Shown here: piece by piece, positions 34,935 to 44,865 of the stretch | Layout of the letters: each line of letters opens with the position of its first letter | How positions within the stretch are numbered: position 1 is the first letter of the stretch | DNA from: JABDFW01 sp035550215 | GTDB taxonomy: Bacteria > Bacteroidota > Bacteroidia > Chitinophagales > Chitinophagaceae | Length of the DNA stretch: 64,000 nucleotides | Assembly: GCA_035550215.1 (NCBI GenBank) | Contig: DASZPM010000011.1 | Span: 1-64,000, forward strand | Direction of reading: 5' to 3' | Translations under genes and position numbers: made by a program | Notes under the pieces: model-generated | Told to the model about the DNA's origin: nothing | The model's input: only the letters and a program-made list of their open reading frames with translations | The model's database searches: none

Positions 34935-36179
34935 ATGAAAATCCTTATACTGATTTACCTTTTCTTAAGCATTTTCCTCTCTTCTGTTGTTGCACAGCAA
35001 AATAACCTATTAACCATAGGCACTATTCACAATATCCATTCAGGCATACTGCACGGGGAAAGACAAATTTGGGTTCATTTACCGCCCTCTGCAGGACTTG
35101 ATAAAAAAAAGAAATACCCGGTAATATACCTGCAGGATGGTGAAAAGAATTTTGCCAGCGTGGCTGGCATGGTAGATTTTTTAAGCTCGGTTTGGGGTAA
35201 TAATGTATGCCCTGAAATGATTGTTGTTGGCATACCTAACACTAACCGCATAAGAGACCTTACCCCTACAAAAGTAACCAGTGGCCTGTGGATTGACAGC
35301 ATAACTGCAGCCAATTCGGGTGGCGGCGAAGCTTTTATGGCTTTTATTGAAAAAGAGTTGATTCCCCATATTGATTCATTGTACCCATCCATGCCCTACC
35401 GTATACTTATCGGGCATTCGCTTGGTGGCATTATGGTTATTAATACGCTTATGCACCATACAAAGCTGTTCAAAGGCTATATAGCTATAGACCCCAGTAT
35501 GTGGTGGGACCAGCAAAGGCTTTTGCACGAGGCCGCCCGCACAATGAAGACAAATGCTTACCCCGGGGAAACCATATTCCTTGCTATGGCGAATACTTTA
35601 CCCATAGGCATGGATACTACAAGCATTCAAACGGATACTACAAGCGGCACCATCCATTCCCGCAGCATACTTCAACTGTCCCGTTACCTGCTGGGTAATA
35701 AAAATGGCTTAAAGGCCTCTTTTAAGTATTATGCTGACGAATCACATACAACCTCGCCCCTACCTGCTACTTATGATGGCCTTCATTTTATTTTTAAGGA
35801 CTATACGCTAAGCTACCCTGCAAATTCTTTTACCGATTCTACTTTCCCGCTGGCATCTTTTCTTAAAGAGCACTATGCTGTCTTATCTTCTGAATACCTG
35901 ATGTTTAACGAAGACGGGAGCGCCTTATTACCGCCTGAAGACGTGGTAAACAACGCCGGCTATTTTATGATGAGCCAAAAGCAATTTACAAAGGCAGAAG
36001 ATTTATTTAAGATGAACATTCAAAATTATCCGTCCGGGGCGGTGGCGTACCGTTACTTGGGCGACTTATATGCTGCCAAAGGCGATAACCGTAAAGCTAT
36101 TGAAAACTATAAAAAATCGCTCTCTTTAAAAGAAGATATCGAAACTAAAAAGAAGCTGAGCAACTTAACGGGCTATTGA
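34935..36179 (+). CDS. Secreted esterase with TPRs, paralogue of 28791-29969
   Basis: 414 residues. Signal peptide 1-20 (ending SSVVAQ). It shares the full plan of the minus-strand gene at 28791-29969: YLQDGEKNF, RDLTPTKV, GHSLGG, AIDPSMWWD, GMDTTSIQ (GMDTAAVQ in the other), and two C-terminal TPRs (NAGYFMMSQKQFTKAEDLFK and YLGDLYAAKGDNRKAIENYK). The candidate catalytic His is in DESHTTS. Clearly a duplication, now about 5 kb apart and on the opposite strand. It is a single-gene unit. Confidence 0.88.
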   Translation: MKILILIYLFLSIFLSSVVAQQNNLLTIGTIHNIHSGILHGERQIWVHLPPSAGLDKKKKYPVIYLQDGEKNFASVAGMVDFLSSVWGNNVCPEMIVVGIPNTNRIRDLTPTKVTSGLWIDSITAANSGGGEAFMAFIEKELIPHIDSLYPSMPYRILIGHSLGGIMVINTLMHHTKLFKGYIAIDPSMWWDQQRLLHEAARTMKTNAYPGETIFLAMANTLPIGMDTTSIQTDTTSGTIHSRSILQLSRYLLGNKNGLKASFKYYADESHTTSPLPATYDGLHFIFKDYTLSYPANSFTDSTFPLASFLKEHYAVLSSEYLMFNEDGSALLPPEDVVNNAGYFMMSQKQFTKAEDLFKMNIQNYPSGAVAYRYLGDLYAAKGDNRKAIENYKKSLSLKEDIETKKKLSNLTGY

Positions 36180-36331
36180 ACTTACTCTTGCCAATCACGA
36201 AGCCTGTAAAGTTTTGCAGTGAATTGTACGCTGTATATTAGCGGACCTGGCGGTGGTGGTCCCAACCATAATCATCTCAATAGTATCCGCCGTACAAGGC
36301 GACAAATTTGCTTTTTACTTCTTACCTGGTT

Positions 36332-38992
36332 TTACTTAACCATTCCCTTAATTTCATTCAGCTTCATCAGCGCTTCTACCGGCGTAAGGCGATTTATATC
36401 AATGGCCTCCAGTATTTTGCGGATGCTGTCAAAGGTCTCGCTGTGCGCATCAAAAATAGAAAGCTGCATTTGGGGTGCAGCAAGCGTTTTAACCCTGCCC
36501 TGTACATTTTTTATTTTAGGGCTACCGGTATTATCCTGGCTGCTTATTGACTTACTGACTTCATGACTGTCTGACTTTTCTTCCCTCTGCTCCTCTAACT
36601 GGTGCAATATTTCGTTTGCCCTGTCCACCAATTCAGGCGGCATACCGGCCATTTTTGCCACGTGAATACCAAAACTGTGCGTGCTGCCGCCGGGCGCCAG
36701 CTTGCGCAGGAACACGATTTTATTACCTACTTCTTTATTGGTGATATGAAAGTTTTTTACACGAGGCAATTTATTCTCCAGTTCGTTTAACTCGTGGTAA
36801 TGGGTGGCGAATAATGTTTTTGGCGCGCAGGGCGAGGCATGCAGGTACTCCACTATGCTCCACGCAATAGATATGCCGTCATAGGTACTGGTACCCCGGC
36901 CAATTTCATCCAGCAAAATAAGGCTTCGTTGCGACAGGTTATTGATGATGCTGGCCGTTTCATTCATCTCCACCATAAAAGTGCTCTCGCCACCGCTAAG
37001 ATTATCGCTCGCCCCAACCCTGGTGAAAACCTTGTCCGTCAGCGGCACCTTCGCTAAAGATGCCGGCACAAAACTACCCATGTGTGCCATCAGCGTAATA
37101 AGGGCGCATTGCCGCAGCAACGCGCTTTTACCGCTCATGTTGGGGCCGGTTAAAATAATCACCTGCTGCTCCTGCGGGTTTAAATACATGTCGTTGGCTA
37201 TGTATTGTTCCCCTACAGGCAGGTTGCGTTCAATTACCGGGTGGCGGCTTTCCTTCAATTCAAGTTCAGCGCCTTCATGCACTTCCGGTTTTTTATAGTT
37301 GTACTGTAAAGCATTGCCCGCAAAGCATAGCAGGCAATCCATTATAGCCAGTATATTGCCGTTCACCTGTATGGGAGCTATATAATCCTGCAGTTCCACC
37401 AGCAATTTATCGTACAACTCAAGTTCTATCGCCAGTATCTTTTCTTCCGCACCCGTTATCTTTTCCTCGTATTCCTTCAGTTCAGGTGTTATATAGCGCT
37501 CCGCATTGGCGAGTGTTTGCTTGCGCATCCACGTTTCGGGTACCTTATGCTTGTGTATATTGGTAACTTCAAGATAATACCCAAAAACATTATTAAAGCT
37601 GATTTTGAGGGATGATATGCCCGTACTCTCCGCCTCCCGCTGCTGTATGGCGATAAGGTATTCCTTACCGCCGCTTGCAATCTTCCTTAGTTCATCAAGA
37701 CCTGCATGAATACCCGGTTTTATAACACCTCCTTTTGCAGCAGCGGAGGGCGGCGCATCACTGACGGCATGCAATATTTTTTCGGAGATATAATGACAGC
37801 CGTTCAATGCATCGCCCAGCCTTTTTAAATATTCATTATCGGAAGCGGAGGCTGTTTGCTTTATTTGTTCCGCGTATTGCAAGCCCTTTGCAAGATGCAC
37901 CACCTCGCGCGGGGATATTTTCTTAACAGGTATTTTACTAACAAGCCTCTCCACGTCCCCGCATTGCTTAATTAATGCCTGCAGGTGCTTACGCAGGTCA
38001 ACTTCTTTTATAAAATATTCTGTAAGGCCAAGCCGTTCGCTGATTTTTTTTATATCCCGCAGGGGCAACAGCATCCAGCGCCGTAACAGGCGTGCACCCA
38101 TAGGGCTTACGGTATTGTCCAGTACTTTCAGCAGGTTATTGCCTTCTCCTCCGTTACCAAGCAATTCAAGGTTGCGTATGGTAAACCTGTCCATCCACAA
38201 AAAATCTTCTTTCTCAATACGCTGTATGCTGGTAATATGCTGCAGGTTGGGGTGCTCGGTATCTTTCAGGTAATGCAGCACTGCGCCTGCGGCCACGATG
38301 CCGTTGTGCATATTTTCAATACCAAAACCTTTAAGCGAGTGTGTTTGAAAATGTTTCAGCAGGCTTTCAGTACAGTAGGCCTCGTCAAAAATCCATGCCT
38401 CCAATGTATATGTATAAAACTTGAGGCCAAATATTTCCTTAAAATGCTTTTGATAACTTCGCTGAAAAACCACTTCAGCAGGTTTAAAGCTTTGCAGCAA
38501 TTTATCGGCGTATTCTGTATTTCCCTCTGCCACAAAAAACTCCCCTGTAGATATATCTAAAAAGGCCACCCCGCATTCTTCCCCGTTAAAATGCACGCCC
38601 GCCAAAAAATTATTGCTGTTATGTTCCAGCAGCTTGTCATTGGTAGCTACACCGGGGGTAACCATCTCGGTAACGCCGCGTTTTACAATGCCTTTGGCCT
38701 GTTTAGGGTCTTCCAACTGGTCGCATATAGCTACGCGGTAGCCGGCTTTTACCAGTTTATGCAGGTATGTATCCAGCGCGTGGTGCGGAAAACCCGCCAG
38801 TTCAGAGGATGATGCTGCGCCGTTATTGCGTTTGGTAAGGGTAATGCCCAGTACCTGGCTGGCGATGATGGCATCCTGCCCGAAGGTTTCGTAAAAATCG
38901 CCCACACGAAACAGCAATATAGCATCAGGATATCTTTGCTTGATAGCCCTGTGTTGCTGCATGAGTGGTGTATCTTCTGCCGATTTTGCCAT
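36332..38992 (-). CDS. mutS: DNA mismatch repair ATPase MutS
   Basis: 886 residues from the ATG at 38992 (MAKSAEDTPLMQQ); a TTG three codons earlier is less likely. The mismatch-binding N-terminus has LLFRVGDFYETFGQDA with the Phe-x-Glu motif; the ATPase has GPNMSGKSALLRQ (Walker A), LLDEIGRGTSTYDG (Walker B) and ATHYHEL. The C-terminal end (VEALMKLNEIKGM) is typical. It finds mismatches after replication and recruits MutL. Single gene. Confidence 0.98.
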   Translation of the reverse strand: MAKSAEDTPLMQQHRAIKQRYPDAILLFRVGDFYETFGQDAIIASQVLGITLTKRNNGAASSSELAGFPHHALDTYLHKLVKAGYRVAICDQLEDPKQAKGIVKRGVTEMVTPGVATNDKLLEHNSNNFLAGVHFNGEECGVAFLDISTGEFFVAEGNTEYADKLLQSFKPAEVVFQRSYQKHFKEIFGLKFYTYTLEAWIFDEAYCTESLLKHFQTHSLKGFGIENMHNGIVAAGAVLHYLKDTEHPNLQHITSIQRIEKEDFLWMDRFTIRNLELLGNGGEGNNLLKVLDNTVSPMGARLLRRWMLLPLRDIKKISERLGLTEYFIKEVDLRKHLQALIKQCGDVERLVSKIPVKKISPREVVHLAKGLQYAEQIKQTASASDNEYLKRLGDALNGCHYISEKILHAVSDAPPSAAAKGGVIKPGIHAGLDELRKIASGGKEYLIAIQQREAESTGISSLKISFNNVFGYYLEVTNIHKHKVPETWMRKQTLANAERYITPELKEYEEKITGAEEKILAIELELYDKLLVELQDYIAPIQVNGNILAIMDCLLCFAGNALQYNYKKPEVHEGAELELKESRHPVIERNLPVGEQYIANDMYLNPQEQQVIILTGPNMSGKSALLRQCALITLMAHMGSFVPASLAKVPLTDKVFTRVGASDNLSGGESTFMVEMNETASIINNLSQRSLILLDEIGRGTSTYDGISIAWSIVEYLHASPCAPKTLFATHYHELNELENKLPRVKNFHITNKEVGNKIVFLRKLAPGGSTHSFGIHVAKMAGMPPELVDRANEILHQLEEQREEKSDSHEVSKSISSQDNTGSPKIKNVQGRVKTLAAPQMQLSIFDAHSETFDSIRKILEAIDINRLTPVEALMKLNEIKGMVK

Positions 38993-39010
38993 GGACGGCA
39001 AATATACCCC

Positions 39011-39040
39011 GTGAAAAGTGAAAGGTGAAAAGTGAAAAAA
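39011..39040. repeat. Short GTGAAAA tandem repeat
   Basis: GTGAAAA-GTGAAAG-GTGAAAA-GTGAAAA in the mutS/hemerythrin gap. A low-complexity run; no role assigned. Confidence 0.6.
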
Positions 39041-39182
39041 ACGATGTGCAGAAGGTGGGGATTGTTGCTGTTAACCGCATATTTATCTTTTTTTCATTCG
39101 TCAATCTTGCTACCTTTCACGGGTTAAAAAAATTAGGTGGTAATACCATTTACCAGGCATTTTCTCCTCCAAAACAAGCATT

Positions 39183-39848
39183 ATGAACGAAAACCGTTAC
39201 AACATTTTCAACCAGATTCACAAAGCGCTCAGAGCAAGGCTATATGCAACCGCAGGCGATATTCAGCAAACTGATTTCGCTGAAGATAACGCTGGAGCCA
39301 CCATTGATAAAGTATTACAGGTAGTAGACCTGTTTGATGACCATGCACGCCATGAAGATACCCACCTGCTGCCCCTGCTCAACAGCGTTGACGCAAAAAT
39401 GGTAGCAGATTTTGAGGAGGAACACGTAGAAGACCACCGGCTGTCCAACGCCTTGCGGCAGCATGCAGCAGCATGGAGGAGTGCAGCCACCGCGCAGGAA
39501 AAAGCGGCACAGGGTAAAGCATTATTTTATGCCTTTAACGCATTTATTGCATTTAACCTGTACCACATGAACAAGGAAGAAGATGCGCTGCTGCAAACAT
39601 TATGGCAGCATTATACTGATGCAGACCTGCTGGCGGTGCAGAAAAACATCATTAACTCCATACCGCCTGAGGTGATGATGGCTGAAAGCCGTTGGATGCT
39701 GCGCAGCCTTAGTAACAGCGAAATTATACAATGGCTTAAAGGCGTACAGCTTACCGCGCCACCGCCTGCCGTTGCTGCACTTACGGCTATGGCACAGCAG
39801 GAACTTTCATCTGAAAGATGGGAGGTTGTTGCTGTGGCGGTAGCCTGA
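39183..39848 (+). CDS. Hemerythrin-like HHE domain protein
   Basis: 221 residues, all helical. The iron-ligand pattern of the HHE family is present: FDDHARHEDTHLLP, EEEHVEDHR and YHMNKEEDALL, each with His and Glu or Asp. These bind a non-heme di-iron site that may carry oxygen or sense NO. The C-terminal part (about 150-215) is an extra helical region with LTAMAQQEL. A strong terminator follows 36 nt after the stop. Confidence 0.85.
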   Translation: MNENRYNIFNQIHKALRARLYATAGDIQQTDFAEDNAGATIDKVLQVVDLFDDHARHEDTHLLPLLNSVDAKMVADFEEEHVEDHRLSNALRQHAAAWRSAATAQEKAAQGKALFYAFNAFIAFNLYHMNKEEDALLQTLWQHYTDADLLAVQKNIINSIPPEVMMAESRWMLRSLSNSEIIQWLKGVQLTAPPPAVAALTAMAQQELSSERWEVVAVAVA

Positions 39849-39883
39849 AAACCATTGGAATAATAATGTATGCAACATATTAA

Positions 39884-39917
39884 AAAACTCCCCGGCTTTA
39901 GCAGCACGGGGAGTTTT
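39884..39917. terminator. Bidirectional terminator between the hemerythrin and rseP genes
   Basis: AAAACTCCCCG (39884-39894) pairs perfectly with CGGGGAGTTTT (39907-39917), with a 12-nt loop. T- and A-rich ends on both sides suit convergent transcription. Confidence 0.85.
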
Positions 39918-39937
39918 AGTATAAAGTTTGCGGGTTG

Positions 39938-41308
39938 CTAATGCTTGAAAAATGTCCGCCAAAAGTCAAGGCCCAGTGCATAAGCCATCAGGCCAAGTAA
40001 CAGCACCATGCCTACCATTTGGGCGTATTCCATAAACTTGTCGCTTGGTTTGCGGCCTGTTATCATTTCATAAATGGTGAACAGGGCATGCCCGCCGTCT
40101 AACGCCGGTATTGGCAGTATGTTCATAAAGGCGAGAATAATAGAGAATATGGCAGTAAGCATCCAAAAACGCTGCCAGTCCCACACACCGGGGAAGGTGT
40201 TGCCAATGCTTATCACGCTGCCAAGGCTATCTTTCGCGCTTATATTGCCGGCAAATATTTGTCGTAAACCCGCAATGTACCTGCCCAACGTTGCAAAGCA
40301 TTTTGTAAACCCTACGGGTACTGATTCCGCGAAAGTGTATTCTTTTTTAACTGTCTTTCCTTTAAATAAACTGTCCATGGCATTTACAGGGTCAAAGCCC
40401 ACTTTGCCCGCAGTATCAAGTTTTGCCCTTATCCTCACGGTGTCATTGCCGCGCAGTGCGGTAATAGTCACTTCCTGGCCTTTGTACTGTTTACGCAGGC
40501 TGTCAAGCTGGTCATAGTACCTGAAGGCTATGCCATTCAACCCCACCAAGGTATCGCCCTTTTGCAGTTTGTTCGTCTTGTCCAGGAAATGGGCCTTGTC
40601 TTCTTCAATAGAATCAACAATCACGGGTATGCGTATTTCAACAAAACCCTCAAACTTATTCCTGTTCAGTTCCTGTATAAACTCCTTGGTAAGGGGTATG
40701 TTTTTAATTGTTCCGTTGCGGTCAACTGTCAGCGAAGTTGCTTCGTCCAGTATTATACTGCGCGGCAGGGTGAAAAAATCAGCCACTTCGGTAGTGTCAA
40801 CAGCAACTATTTTATCCCCGCTTTGTATGCCTATTTTCTGGGCAAGCGTATCAGCTACAACCCCCCAAGTCATATTTTTGCCGGGCAAATATTCATCACC
40901 CCATTTCCAGGTAATGCCAATGAATATTACTATGGCCAACAGTACATTTACAATAACCCCTGCCGTCATAATTATCAGGCGCTGCCATGCTTTTTTGCTG
41001 CGAAATTCATAAGGCTGCGGCGGCAGTTTCATGGCTTCTTTGTCCATGCTTTCATCAATCATGCCGCTAATCTTTACATAACCGCCAAACGGTACCCAGC
41101 CAATACCGTATTCCGTATCACCCACCTTTTTCTTAAACAGGCTAAACCAGGGGTTAAAAAACAGGTAAAACTTCTCCACGCGGCATTTAAACCAGCGTGC
41201 TGTTAAAAAATGGCCAAGCTCATGCAGGGTAACTAGTATGGAAAAAGATAAAATAAATTGCAGGGTTTTTATGCCTACGCTGCCCCAGTCAATTACTAAT
41301 AACGTCAT
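39938..41308 (-). CDS. rseP: Site-2 protease RseP
   Basis: 456 residues, about four membrane helices. The zinc site is HELGHF in the first helix and the second motif is PALDGGH in the third. Between them lie two PDZ-like regions (about 150-330). RseP cleaves inside membrane anti-sigma factors and signal-peptide remnants. Together with dxr upstream this is a common Bacteroidota order. Confidence 0.95.
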   Translation of the reverse strand: MTLLVIDWGSVGIKTLQFILSFSILVTLHELGHFLTARWFKCRVEKFYLFFNPWFSLFKKKVGDTEYGIGWVPFGGYVKISGMIDESMDKEAMKLPPQPYEFRSKKAWQRLIIMTAGVIVNVLLAIVIFIGITWKWGDEYLPGKNMTWGVVADTLAQKIGIQSGDKIVAVDTTEVADFFTLPRSIILDEATSLTVDRNGTIKNIPLTKEFIQELNRNKFEGFVEIRIPVIVDSIEEDKAHFLDKTNKLQKGDTLVGLNGIAFRYYDQLDSLRKQYKGQEVTITALRGNDTVRIRAKLDTAGKVGFDPVNAMDSLFKGKTVKKEYTFAESVPVGFTKCFATLGRYIAGLRQIFAGNISAKDSLGSVISIGNTFPGVWDWQRFWMLTAIFSIILAFMNILPIPALDGGHALFTIYEMITGRKPSDKFMEYAQMVGMVLLLGLMAYALGLDFWRTFFKH

Positions 41309-41594
41309 AGAAAAATTAATAGTTTGCCCCTATTTTGCCGCTAACAGGGCTGCCGTTGCGTCGCACTCTTGTACTGCATATCATTATTCAGCAGTTCTCT
41401 TCAATCATGCAACTCAGGGTAACCAAATACCCCGGGCCAATCAATAAAATTTCGCAATTATACGCTTATAAATGCATATTATAATACCGCTCGCAATATT
41501 TAACTGTAATAGTGTTTTTCCTGCAAATGCTTTTGTGGATGATTGAAAAAACTGGCTATCAACAACTAATAGCAGATTTCGTTCAGTGATACGT

Positions 41595-42755
41595 TTACAA
41601 CTGGATTAATGAAGCCGCAAAATTGCGTGCTTCACCATCTGTTTCAAAATACTCGTCCAGCGTCGGGTTTTCAATAAAATCAATTTTCTCCAGGGTGCGC
41701 TCCACCATTTCAGTAATATCCAAAAAGCCAATCCGGTTGCGCAAAAAAGCAAAAACGGCAATTTCATTAGCGGCATTTAGTATACAGGGCATATTGCCGC
41801 CTTTAAACAGGGCATCTGTTGCCAGCGCCAGGTTACGAAAAGTCCTCGTATCAGGGTCTTCAAACGTGAGGGTGCCGGGTCTTTTAAAATCATACCGCGG
41901 AAAGCTGCTCGGTATACGGTTGGGAAAAGCAAGCGCATATTGTATGGGCAGCTTCATATCAGGCAAGCCCATCTGCGCCTTTATGCTTCCATCCTCAAAC
42001 ATTACCATGCTATGTATTATACTTTGCGGGTGTATTGTTACCTGCACCTGTTCAGGGTTTAAATTAAATAACCAGCGTGCTTCAATCATTTCCAGCCCTT
42101 TGTTCATCAGCGTGGCGCTGTCGATGGTAATTTTTGCCCCCATGCTCCAGTTAGGGTGCTGCAGGGCATGGTCACGCTTAACGTTCACCAAAAAGTTAGG
42201 TTTTTTGCCCAAAAAGGGGCCGCCGCTGGCGGTAAGTATAACCTTTTCAATTTTATTGCGCCCCTCACCTACCAGGCATTGAAAGATGGCAGAATGCTCG
42301 CTGTCCACCGGTATTATAGGCGCTTTATTTTCCAGCGCTTTTTGCATTACAATATCGCCGGCTACCACCAGGGTTTCTTTGTTGGCAAGGGCGATGGTTT
42401 TGCCGCATTCAATAGCCTGCATTGTACTGCGCAGGCCGGCATAACCTACAATAGCGGCAATCATAACATCGTACGTGTCCATCGCCGCCACTTCAACAAG
42501 GGCATCCTCCCCGGCAAATACTTTTATATGCGTTGATGCCAGGGCTTCTTTTACTTTATGATATTTTTTTTCATCGCCTATTACAACAATATTGGGGTTA
42601 AACTTAAGGGCCTGTTCAACCAATAGCTGGTCATTTGTGTGCCCGGTGAGTACTTCAACCGAAAACAGCGCGGGGTTAGCCTGTATAACTTCAAGCGCCT
42701 GGGTACCTATGGAACCCGTTGACCCAAAAATGGCTATACGTTTTGTACCTGTCAT
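41595..42755 (-). CDS. dxr: 1-deoxy-D-xylulose-5-phosphate reductoisomerase
   Basis: 386 residues. The NADPH-binding start is IFGSTGSIGTQALEVI, with ALANKETLVVAG, VDSEHSAIFQCL, LTASGGPF and MNKGLEMIEA as the DXR signatures. It makes 2-C-methyl-D-erythritol-4-phosphate, the committed step of the MEP isoprenoid pathway. The gap of 286 nt to rseP shows no gene. Confidence 0.97.
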   Translation of the reverse strand: MTGTKRIAIFGSTGSIGTQALEVIQANPALFSVEVLTGHTNDQLLVEQALKFNPNIVVIGDEKKYHKVKEALASTHIKVFAGEDALVEVAAMDTYDVMIAAIVGYAGLRSTMQAIECGKTIALANKETLVVAGDIVMQKALENKAPIIPVDSEHSAIFQCLVGEGRNKIEKVILTASGGPFLGKKPNFLVNVKRDHALQHPNWSMGAKITIDSATLMNKGLEMIEARWLFNLNPEQVQVTIHPQSIIHSMVMFEDGSIKAQMGLPDMKLPIQYALAFPNRIPSSFPRYDFKRPGTLTFEDPDTRTFRNLALATDALFKGGNMPCILNAANEIAVFAFLRNRIGFLDITEMVERTLEKIDFIENPTLDEYFETDGEARNFAASLIQL

Positions 42756-42871
42756 TAGTAAGTTATAGTTAGCAAGTTTATAAATATTGGCAAAGATTAC
42801 GCTTTAGAACGAAGAAACAGGAGAAAAATTTTGGAGGGATGGGATTCATCGCGTCTCCGGCAGGCACCTTT

Positions 42872-44230
42872 TTATATCTTCTTACCCTTCCACCGCCCGC
42901 TTTGTATATATAAAAATGACGGGATAAGCATGGCTGTCCAGTACACCCATTCAGCCGCCCAACCCCAGGTAATGGGCATATCCAGCTTTTCCAGTATTAC
43001 ATAAGCGTAAATACAATACAGCGTAATGGCGCCTATTTCAATTTGCAGGTTTATGCGTGTATTGCCCGTGCCGGTTACGGCATTTAGCCACACGGTGCTG
43101 ATGGACATAATTACCAAAGCCATAGAAACAACCCTTACCACGGGTATCGCTTCCGTAATAAAGTCCTGCCCCTGCCCATACACTTTTAACAAAAAGCCGT
43201 CGGTTAAATTAAGCACGATAAAAATAAATGCTGCAAAGCTTACGCTTAACGTCATAATCTTTATGATGAGTTCCTTTACCCTGTGCTGCAACCCCTGGCC
43301 TATCACATTGCTTACCATAGTATTGCTCGCAGCAGCAAACGACCACGATACGCAGCCAAACAAGCCGAATATATTACGCATAGTGTTGCTGATGGCTAAA
43401 TCTCGTTCGCCATGGTGCTCAATCAAAATATAAAAAAACTCCCAGCTTGTAACGCTTATCATAAACTGCACAATCAACGGCGCTGATTGCACCAGCACAA
43501 GTTTTGTATTGGCGGGCTGGTAGGAGAAATCGTTATGCAGGCGCAGTTTTTTACTAATACCTGTTTTGCGCATTACCAGGAACACTGTAAGAAAGCCCAT
43601 GCCTTCCGCAATAATAGATGAAAAAGCAGCGCCGTTAAAACCAACCTGCGGCAAACCAAGCCTGCCTTTAATAAGGGCATAATCAAGCACAATATTGGTA
43701 ACAGTTTCAACAAGGGTACCGGCTATAAGGTATTTGCTGTGGTTGGTGCCTACCAGCATGGCATTACGCAATTGGTACATATACAATAATGGCAATCCCC
43801 AAATACGTATATATAGGTAATGTACTGCAATCTGTACATGGTCCGGTTTATCCAGTGTATGGCTGAAGATGTAAGGTGCGATAAAATAAGTAACCACAAT
43901 TGCGCCGATAGAAAAACATAAAGCAACCCGTATACCCTGGTTAAACAGGCCGCTTATCTCGTTAATCCTTCCTTCACCTGCACGGCGAGCAATCAGGGAT
44001 TGCATGCCGTTATTCAACCCAAAACCAATTACCGCAAATATCAGGTAAAACACCCCTGTAATACCCGCAACGGCCAATTGTTCTTCCCCCAGGGAACTAA
44101 GAAAAATATTATTGGTAATAAAATTTACCTGCGGTACAAGGATGGAAGCAGCAATAGGCAGGGCAATCAGCAGAATTTGCCGGTAGGTTATTTTAACTTT
44201 TAAATCCATATTTGCCGCCGCTGTTTCCAT
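42872..44230 (-). CDS. MATE-family multidrug efflux transporter
   Basis: 452 residues, about 12 helices in two homologous halves: the first starts RQILLIALPIAASIL, with FGLNNGMQSLIARRAGEGR as the MATE loop; the second has SWSFAAASNTMVSNVIGQG. A likely sodium- or proton-driven drug exporter. An internal Met at residue 8 is an alternative start. Single gene. Confidence 0.9.
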   Translation of the reverse strand: METAAANMDLKVKITYRQILLIALPIAASILVPQVNFITNNIFLSSLGEEQLAVAGITGVFYLIFAVIGFGLNNGMQSLIARRAGEGRINEISGLFNQGIRVALCFSIGAIVVTYFIAPYIFSHTLDKPDHVQIAVHYLYIRIWGLPLLYMYQLRNAMLVGTNHSKYLIAGTLVETVTNIVLDYALIKGRLGLPQVGFNGAAFSSIIAEGMGFLTVFLVMRKTGISKKLRLHNDFSYQPANTKLVLVQSAPLIVQFMISVTSWEFFYILIEHHGERDLAISNTMRNIFGLFGCVSWSFAAASNTMVSNVIGQGLQHRVKELIIKIMTLSVSFAAFIFIVLNLTDGFLLKVYGQGQDFITEAIPVVRVVSMALVIMSISTVWLNAVTGTGNTRINLQIEIGAITLYCIYAYVILEKLDMPITWGWAAEWVYWTAMLIPSFLYIQSGRWKGKKI

Positions 44231-44275
44231 GTGGGTGGCAAAGATGCACTGAAAACTTAAATATTGCGGTACTAT

Positions 44276-44848
44276 TTACCCTGCTGCCGCTGATGATAAT
44301 TTCTCAATAATACCTGCTGTTGTTCCCACTTCTCCTATGCGGGGAAAAATATATTTAAGGCTATGCGCATGCGCCTCCGGAAAGGCGTCTGTCATGGCAT
44401 CTTCCGCAAAGGAAAGATTATAAGCCAGTTCGCTTGCCTGCCTTGCTGTGCCTTCAACACCAATGCTTGTTGCCACACCTGCCAGCACAATACCAGTAAC
44501 GCGAAGCTTTTGCAAAATTTCATGTAAGCCCGTTTCAAAAAAGGCGCCCCAGGTATGTTTGGTAATTAAAATATCTGAAGACTGCACATTTATTTCGGGG
44601 GTAATGGCTATTCCTTCCGGGTCTGCAACCGTCGCAGTGGCTTGGGTGTCCTTACGGCTACTTGTCCATTTGGCGTTTGCAGGGTTTACATTTACCACTA
44701 TCACCGGCAAGCTAGCCTTTCTAAAAGCGGCAGCCAGGGCCGCAGCATTTTTTACTACAACCGGCATTGCAGGAATCGGTCGCTGCGTAATGGCTTTCTG
44801 TAAATCAATTAATATCAGCGCTGTGCGTTCATCCAATGCTGTAATCAT
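44276..44848 (-). CDS. Isochorismatase-fold hydrolase with Gly in place of the catalytic Cys
   Basis: 190 residues. The conserved Asp15 (LILIDLQ) and Lys (ITKHTWGAF) are there, but the usual cysteine position in GVATNVCVE reads GVATSIGVEGTAR, so Cys is replaced by Gly. That is the situation in true isochorismatase-type enzymes such as EntB or PhzD rather than nicotinamidases. It is the last gene after a MarR regulator and an MFS exporter, suggesting joint control over a small aromatic or amide compound. Confidence 0.8.
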   Translation of the reverse strand: MITALDERTALILIDLQKAITQRPIPAMPVVVKNAAALAAAFRKASLPVIVVNVNPANAKWTSSRKDTQATATVADPEGIAITPEINVQSSDILITKHTWGAFFETGLHEILQKLRVTGIVLAGVATSIGVEGTARQASELAYNLSFAEDAMTDAFPEAHAHSLKYIFPRIGEVGTTAGIIEKLSSAAAG

Positions 44849-44865
44849 AGTTTTAAAATTTAGCT

